DNA of 33,649 nucleotides from Desulfosporosinus sp. OT (GTDB taxonomy: Bacteria > Bacillota > Desulfitobacteriia > Desulfitobacteriales > Desulfitobacteriaceae), in NCBI RefSeq assembly GCF_000224515.1, contig NZ_AGAF01000041.1, positions 1 through 33,649 on the forward strand. Direction: 5' to 3'. The position numbers and the translations under genes are program-made. Positions 30,779 to 33,649 of this stretch are shown here, piece by piece; position 1 is the stretch's first letter, and every line of letters starts with the position of its first letter. The notes beneath the pieces were generated by a model. It searched no databases. It had not been told where the DNA came from and was given only the letters and a program-made list of their open reading frames with translations.

Positions 30779-33649
30779 CTACAGAGGCATGAGTCCCGGT
30801 GAAATGCTTTCCAGCACCTGGAGTAACGCTGCAGCCGTATCAAGACTCGTGAAACACGGGATTCCATGTTCCACGGCCGCTCTACGGATCGCAAATCCAT
30901 CACTTTCCTGTATTCGGCCATGAGTTGTTGTATTGACTACATATTGTATTTGCTGCTTGCGTATCCCGTCAATGATTTCATTCGAGCCATCATGCAATTT
31001 TGCAAGCTGTTCTACTCGAAGCCCCTCGTTCTTTAAATAGCGTGTCGTTCCTTCGGTCGCTAAAAGGCGGAATCCCAGTTCAGCGAACCGACGAGCAAGG
31101 GCTACCCCTTCTGCTTTATCACGATCTGCCAAGGTCACGAACACTGAACCATATGTTGTGAAGGACAAACCCGCTCCGAGCAGCGCTTTATAGAGAGCTT
31201 TTTCATACGTCCTATCCATTCCCATGACTTCGCCCGTCGATTTCATCTCTGGGCCCAAAGACGGTTCAACCCGCTGAAGTTTCGAAAAGGAGAACACTGG
31301 TGCTTTGACGGCAACCCGATCACCCGTTGGATAGAGGCCATGGGGAATTTTTATCTCTTCCCATTTTCTGCCTAAGATTACTTGAGTTGCCCAGTCTACG
31401 ATTGGAACCCCAGTGACCTTACTCAGAAAGGGAACGGTGCGGCTGGACCGAGGATTGACCTCAAGAACGAAGAGTTCGTTCTGATAAATGACATATTGGA
31501 TATTCAATAAGCCTTTAATTTTCAAAGATCGGGCTAACGATTCAGTCAAAGTAATTATCCGCTCTTGCATACTCACGTCTAACGTTTGAGGCGGATAGAC
31601 GGCGATAGAATCTCCGGAATGAACCCCTGCCCGTTCCAAATGTTCCATAATCCCAGGGATAAAAACATTTTCTCCGTCGGAGATCGCATCGACCTCTACC
31701 TCTTTCCCCAGCAGATATTGATCCATCCAGATCTCCTGGTCCGAGGAGGCAGAAAGAGCGCGTCTTACAACGGTCTCTAATTCCTTGGCTTCATAGACAA
31801 TGTCCATGGCTCTTCCACCCAGAACATACGATGGACGAACTACCAACGGAAATCCGATTTCTTGAGCTACTGTTTGCACTTGTTCCATGCTTGTTGCCCC
31901 GCCTCCGCGTGGACGTTTGGCCGCTAGTTCTTGCAATACACGGTCAAAGGTTCCCCGCTCCTCGGCCCGGTCAATATCTTCTACTGCTGTGCCTAAAATC
32001 GGGTAGCCGCGCCTCGCCAGGCCACTCGCCAAACCAATGGCCGTCTGCCCTCCGAACTGAACAACGACACCATCGGGTTGCTCTTTATCCAGAATTGCGG
32101 AGACATCTTCTAAAGTCAAGGGTTCAAAATAAAGCCGATCAGCCGTGTCAAAGTCTGTCGAGACTGTCTCAGGATTATTATTAATAATAATACTCTCAAA
32201 CCCGGCTTTGCGCAGAGCCAGCACCGCGTGCACAGAACAATAGTCAAATTCAATCCCCTGCCCAATCCGAATTGGACCGGACCCTAAAACAACCACTTTA
32301 GGTCGCTTATGAACTTCCCCTTCATCTTCAACATCATAGCTGGAATAGAAGTAAGGAGTTGTAGCCTCAAACTCTCCCGAACAGGTATCGACCATTTTAA
32401 ATACAGGGCGAATACCATGCTCAATTCTGAACCGATAAACCTCATCTTCCGAGCTTTTCCATAGAGCCGCTATTTCTAGATCTGCATAACCTAAGCGTTT
32501 AGCACGCAGTAAGGACGCTTTATCCCAAGCTGCTTGTTCTAATAATACCGTATTATCGACAAGACGACGTAAGAAATTTAGATAAAAAAGGTTCCAGCCC
32601 GTCTCTTCAACCAGCCAATCGACTGTCCAGCCTCGTCTTAAGGCTTCTGCAAAAACGAACAGCTGGCGATCATCCGGCTGCAGGCACTCGGTTTTAAGTT
32701 CAGCGTCCGATAGCACTTCCAGCTCCGGAAGTCGGAGCCCGTATGCTTTAATATCTAACGAACGGATCGCTTTGAGCAGGGCGGTCTCTAAGTTCCGACC
32801 AATCCCCATCACTTCTCCGGTCGCCTTCATCTGGGTACCCAAGCGCCGATCTGCCTCAGTAAATTTGTCGAAGGGCCAGCGGGGGATTTTAACAACGACA
32901 TAATCTAAGGCCGGCTCGAAACAAGCCGAGGTCTTCTCAGTAACAGCATTTTTAATTTCCGTAAGCGCATAGCCTAGCGCAATTTTGGCAGCGACTTTAG
33001 CAATCGGATATCCAGTAGCCTTCGAGGCGAGAGCACTGGAACGGCTTAAACGAGGATTGACCTCGATCACTACGTATTCATTACGTGCGGGGTGCAGAGC
33101 AAACTGGACATTACATCCCCCTTCAATTCCCAGGCCATTCACAATCCGCCGCGACGCACTGCGTAAGGCTTGAACCTCTCGATCGGTCAAAGTTTGACAA
33201 GGGGCTACAACAATACTATCCCCAGTATGCACGCCAACTGGGTCCATGTTCTCCATATGGCAAATCGTGATGCAGTTTCCGGCTCCATCACGTAAAACTT
33301 CAAACTCGACTTCCTTCCAGCCGGCCACACTTCGCTCCACTAAGATCTGACCAATCAGACTGGCCTGCAGGCCGCTTGCTGCAATTTGTTCCAGCTCTTC
33401 AGCATTTTGGACAATTCCCCCCCCGGTTCCTCCCAAGGTGAAGGCCGGCCGCACAATAAGTGGATATCCCGTTTTCGCAGCAAATTCAAGCGCCTCTTCA
33501 ACGTGAGCTACAATCTTACTTTCAGGGATCGGCTCACCCAACTCCTGCATCAAAGCCCGAAAGCTTTCCCGGTCTTCCGCTTGATCAATACTTTTAAGGG
33601 AAGTCCCCATCAGAGTCACTTCGCAGCGTTCCAAAACCCCTCGTTTAGC
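30779..33649 (-). CDS. carB: Carbamoyl-phosphate synthase large subunit, 5' end outside window
   Basis: The frame is open to the window edge (957 codons seen of about 1070). It begins within the first ATP-grasp half (LERCEVTLMGTSLKSIDQAEDRE) and contains the first carboxyphosphate domain (GGTGGGIVQN, EVNPRLSRSSALASKATGYPIA). The oligomerisation domain, the second ATP-grasp half (VLGSGPIRIGQGIEFDY, VVRPSYVLGGRAMDIVY, EVNPRSSRTVPFLSKVTG) and a C-terminal MGS-like allosteric domain (GTTRYLKNEGLRVEQLAK) follow. It makes carbamoyl phosphate from glutamine, bicarbonate and two ATP with CarA. It starts the visible part of the pyr operon, about 280 bases before pyrK. No frameshift is seen. Confidence 0.97.
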   Translation of the reverse strand, partial: AKRGVLERCEVTLMGTSLKSIDQAEDRESFRALMQELGEPIPESKIVAHVEEALEFAAKTGYPLIVRPAFTLGGTGGGIVQNAEELEQIAASGLQASLIGQILVERSVAGWKEVEFEVLRDGAGNCITICHMENMDPVGVHTGDSIVVAPCQTLTDREVQALRSASRRIVNGLGIEGGCNVQFALHPARNEYVVIEVNPRLSRSSALASKATGYPIAKVAAKIALGYALTEIKNAVTEKTSACFEPALDYVVVKIPRWPFDKFTEADRRLGTQMKATGEVMGIGRNLETALLKAIRSLDIKAYGLRLPELEVLSDAELKTECLQPDDRQLFVFAEALRRGWTVDWLVEETGWNLFYLNFLRRLVDNTVLLEQAAWDKASLLRAKRLGYADLEIAALWKSSEDEVYRFRIEHGIRPVFKMVDTCSGEFEATTPYFYSSYDVEDEGEVHKRPKVVVLGSGPIRIGQGIEFDYCSVHAVLALRKAGFESIIINNNPETVSTDFDTADRLYFEPLTLEDVSAILDKEQPDGVVVQFGGQTAIGLASGLARRGYPILGTAVEDIDRAEERGTFDRVLQELAAKRPRGGGATSMEQVQTVAQEIGFPLVVRPSYVLGGRAMDIVYEAKELETVVRRALSASSDQEIWMDQYLLGKEVEVDAISDGENVFIPGIMEHLERAGVHSGDSIAVYPPQTLDVSMQERIITLTESLARSLKIKGLLNIQYVIYQNELFVLEVNPRSSRTVPFLSKVTGVPIVDWATQVILGRKWEEIKIPHGLYPTGDRVAVKAPVFSFSKLQRVEPSLGPEMKSTGEVMGMDRTYEKALYKALLGAGLSFTTYGSVFVTLADRDKAEGVALARRFAELGFRLLATEGTTRYLKNEGLRVEQLAKLHDGSNEIIDGIRKQQIQYVVNTTTHGRIQESDGFAIRRAAVEHGIPCFTSLDTAAALLQVLESISPGLMPL

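Noticed and set aside
30727-30921. 64-codon minus-strand frame at the end of carB
   Set aside because: A shadow of carB in another frame, running into the repeat region.
31831-32184. Plus-strand 117-codon frame inside carB
   Set aside because: Antisense to strongly conserved carB sequence; explained by its codon bias.
1-33649. CRISPR arrays, tRNA, rRNA and replication origin
   Set aside because: No regularly spaced direct repeats, no cloverleaf or conserved rRNA sequence, and no DnaA-box cluster were seen by eye.

Overview
The window looks like chromosomal DNA of a low-to-mid-GC Firmicute, most likely a clostridial Peptococcaceae or Desulfitobacteriaceae relative (Desulfosporosinus/Desulfitobacterium type). 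This is inferred from gene content, Firmicute-type ribosome binding sites, TTG starts and Rho-independent terminators; no rRNA or species marker is present. Almost all genes lie on the minus strand, so the locus is best read from the right end to the left.

Right end (about 26.7-33.6 kb): a pyrimidine operon, carB (5' end outside the window), pyrK, pyrD, pyrF, pyrE, followed by uspA. Between about 23.5 and 26.6 kb are an alkaline-phosphatase-superfamily hydrolase (minus), a plus-strand FAD-dependent reductase-like gene and a small plus-strand membrane peptide, separated by strong hairpin terminators.

Centre (15.8-23.1 kb): a secreted protein with a C-terminal bacterial Ig-like region; then the chain-length/tyrosine-kinase pair cpsC and cpsD; then a complete ComQXPA-type quorum-sensing cassette on the same strand: comX (66-residue pre-pheromone ending in ...YWF), comQ (isoprenyl transferase), comP (781-residue sensor kinase) and comA (LuxR/NarL-type regulator), closed by a terminator.

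Left half (0-15.3 kb): a long exopolysaccharide operon. Its genes encode a priming polyprenyl-phosphate sugar transferase, an Alg14/Alg13-like two-part glycosyltransferase, two GT2 glycosyltransferases, an EpsG/Wzy-type polymerase, a polysaccharide pyruvyl transferase, a Wzx flippase and an Fe-S FrhB-like protein. A broken acyltransferase follows, then a sulfation module (PAPS-type sulfotransferase, cysQ, a cysD stump, cysNC) and galU, whose 3' end is outside the window.

The most interesting signal is regulatory. An approximately 90-bp block containing two CCTGTAG direct repeats exactly 34 bp apart and a TATAAT -10 box occurs twice, at 15713-15800 (upstream of the exopolysaccharide operon) and at 23220-23310 (upstream of the secreted-protein gene). 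The two copies bracket the comQXPA cassette. I infer that this ComA-like regulator, or another shared activator, controls both transcription units, which would make this a quorum-regulated sulfated exopolysaccharide locus. The sulfation arm shows decay: only the last 19 codons of cysD remain, and the CysN G3 motif is altered.
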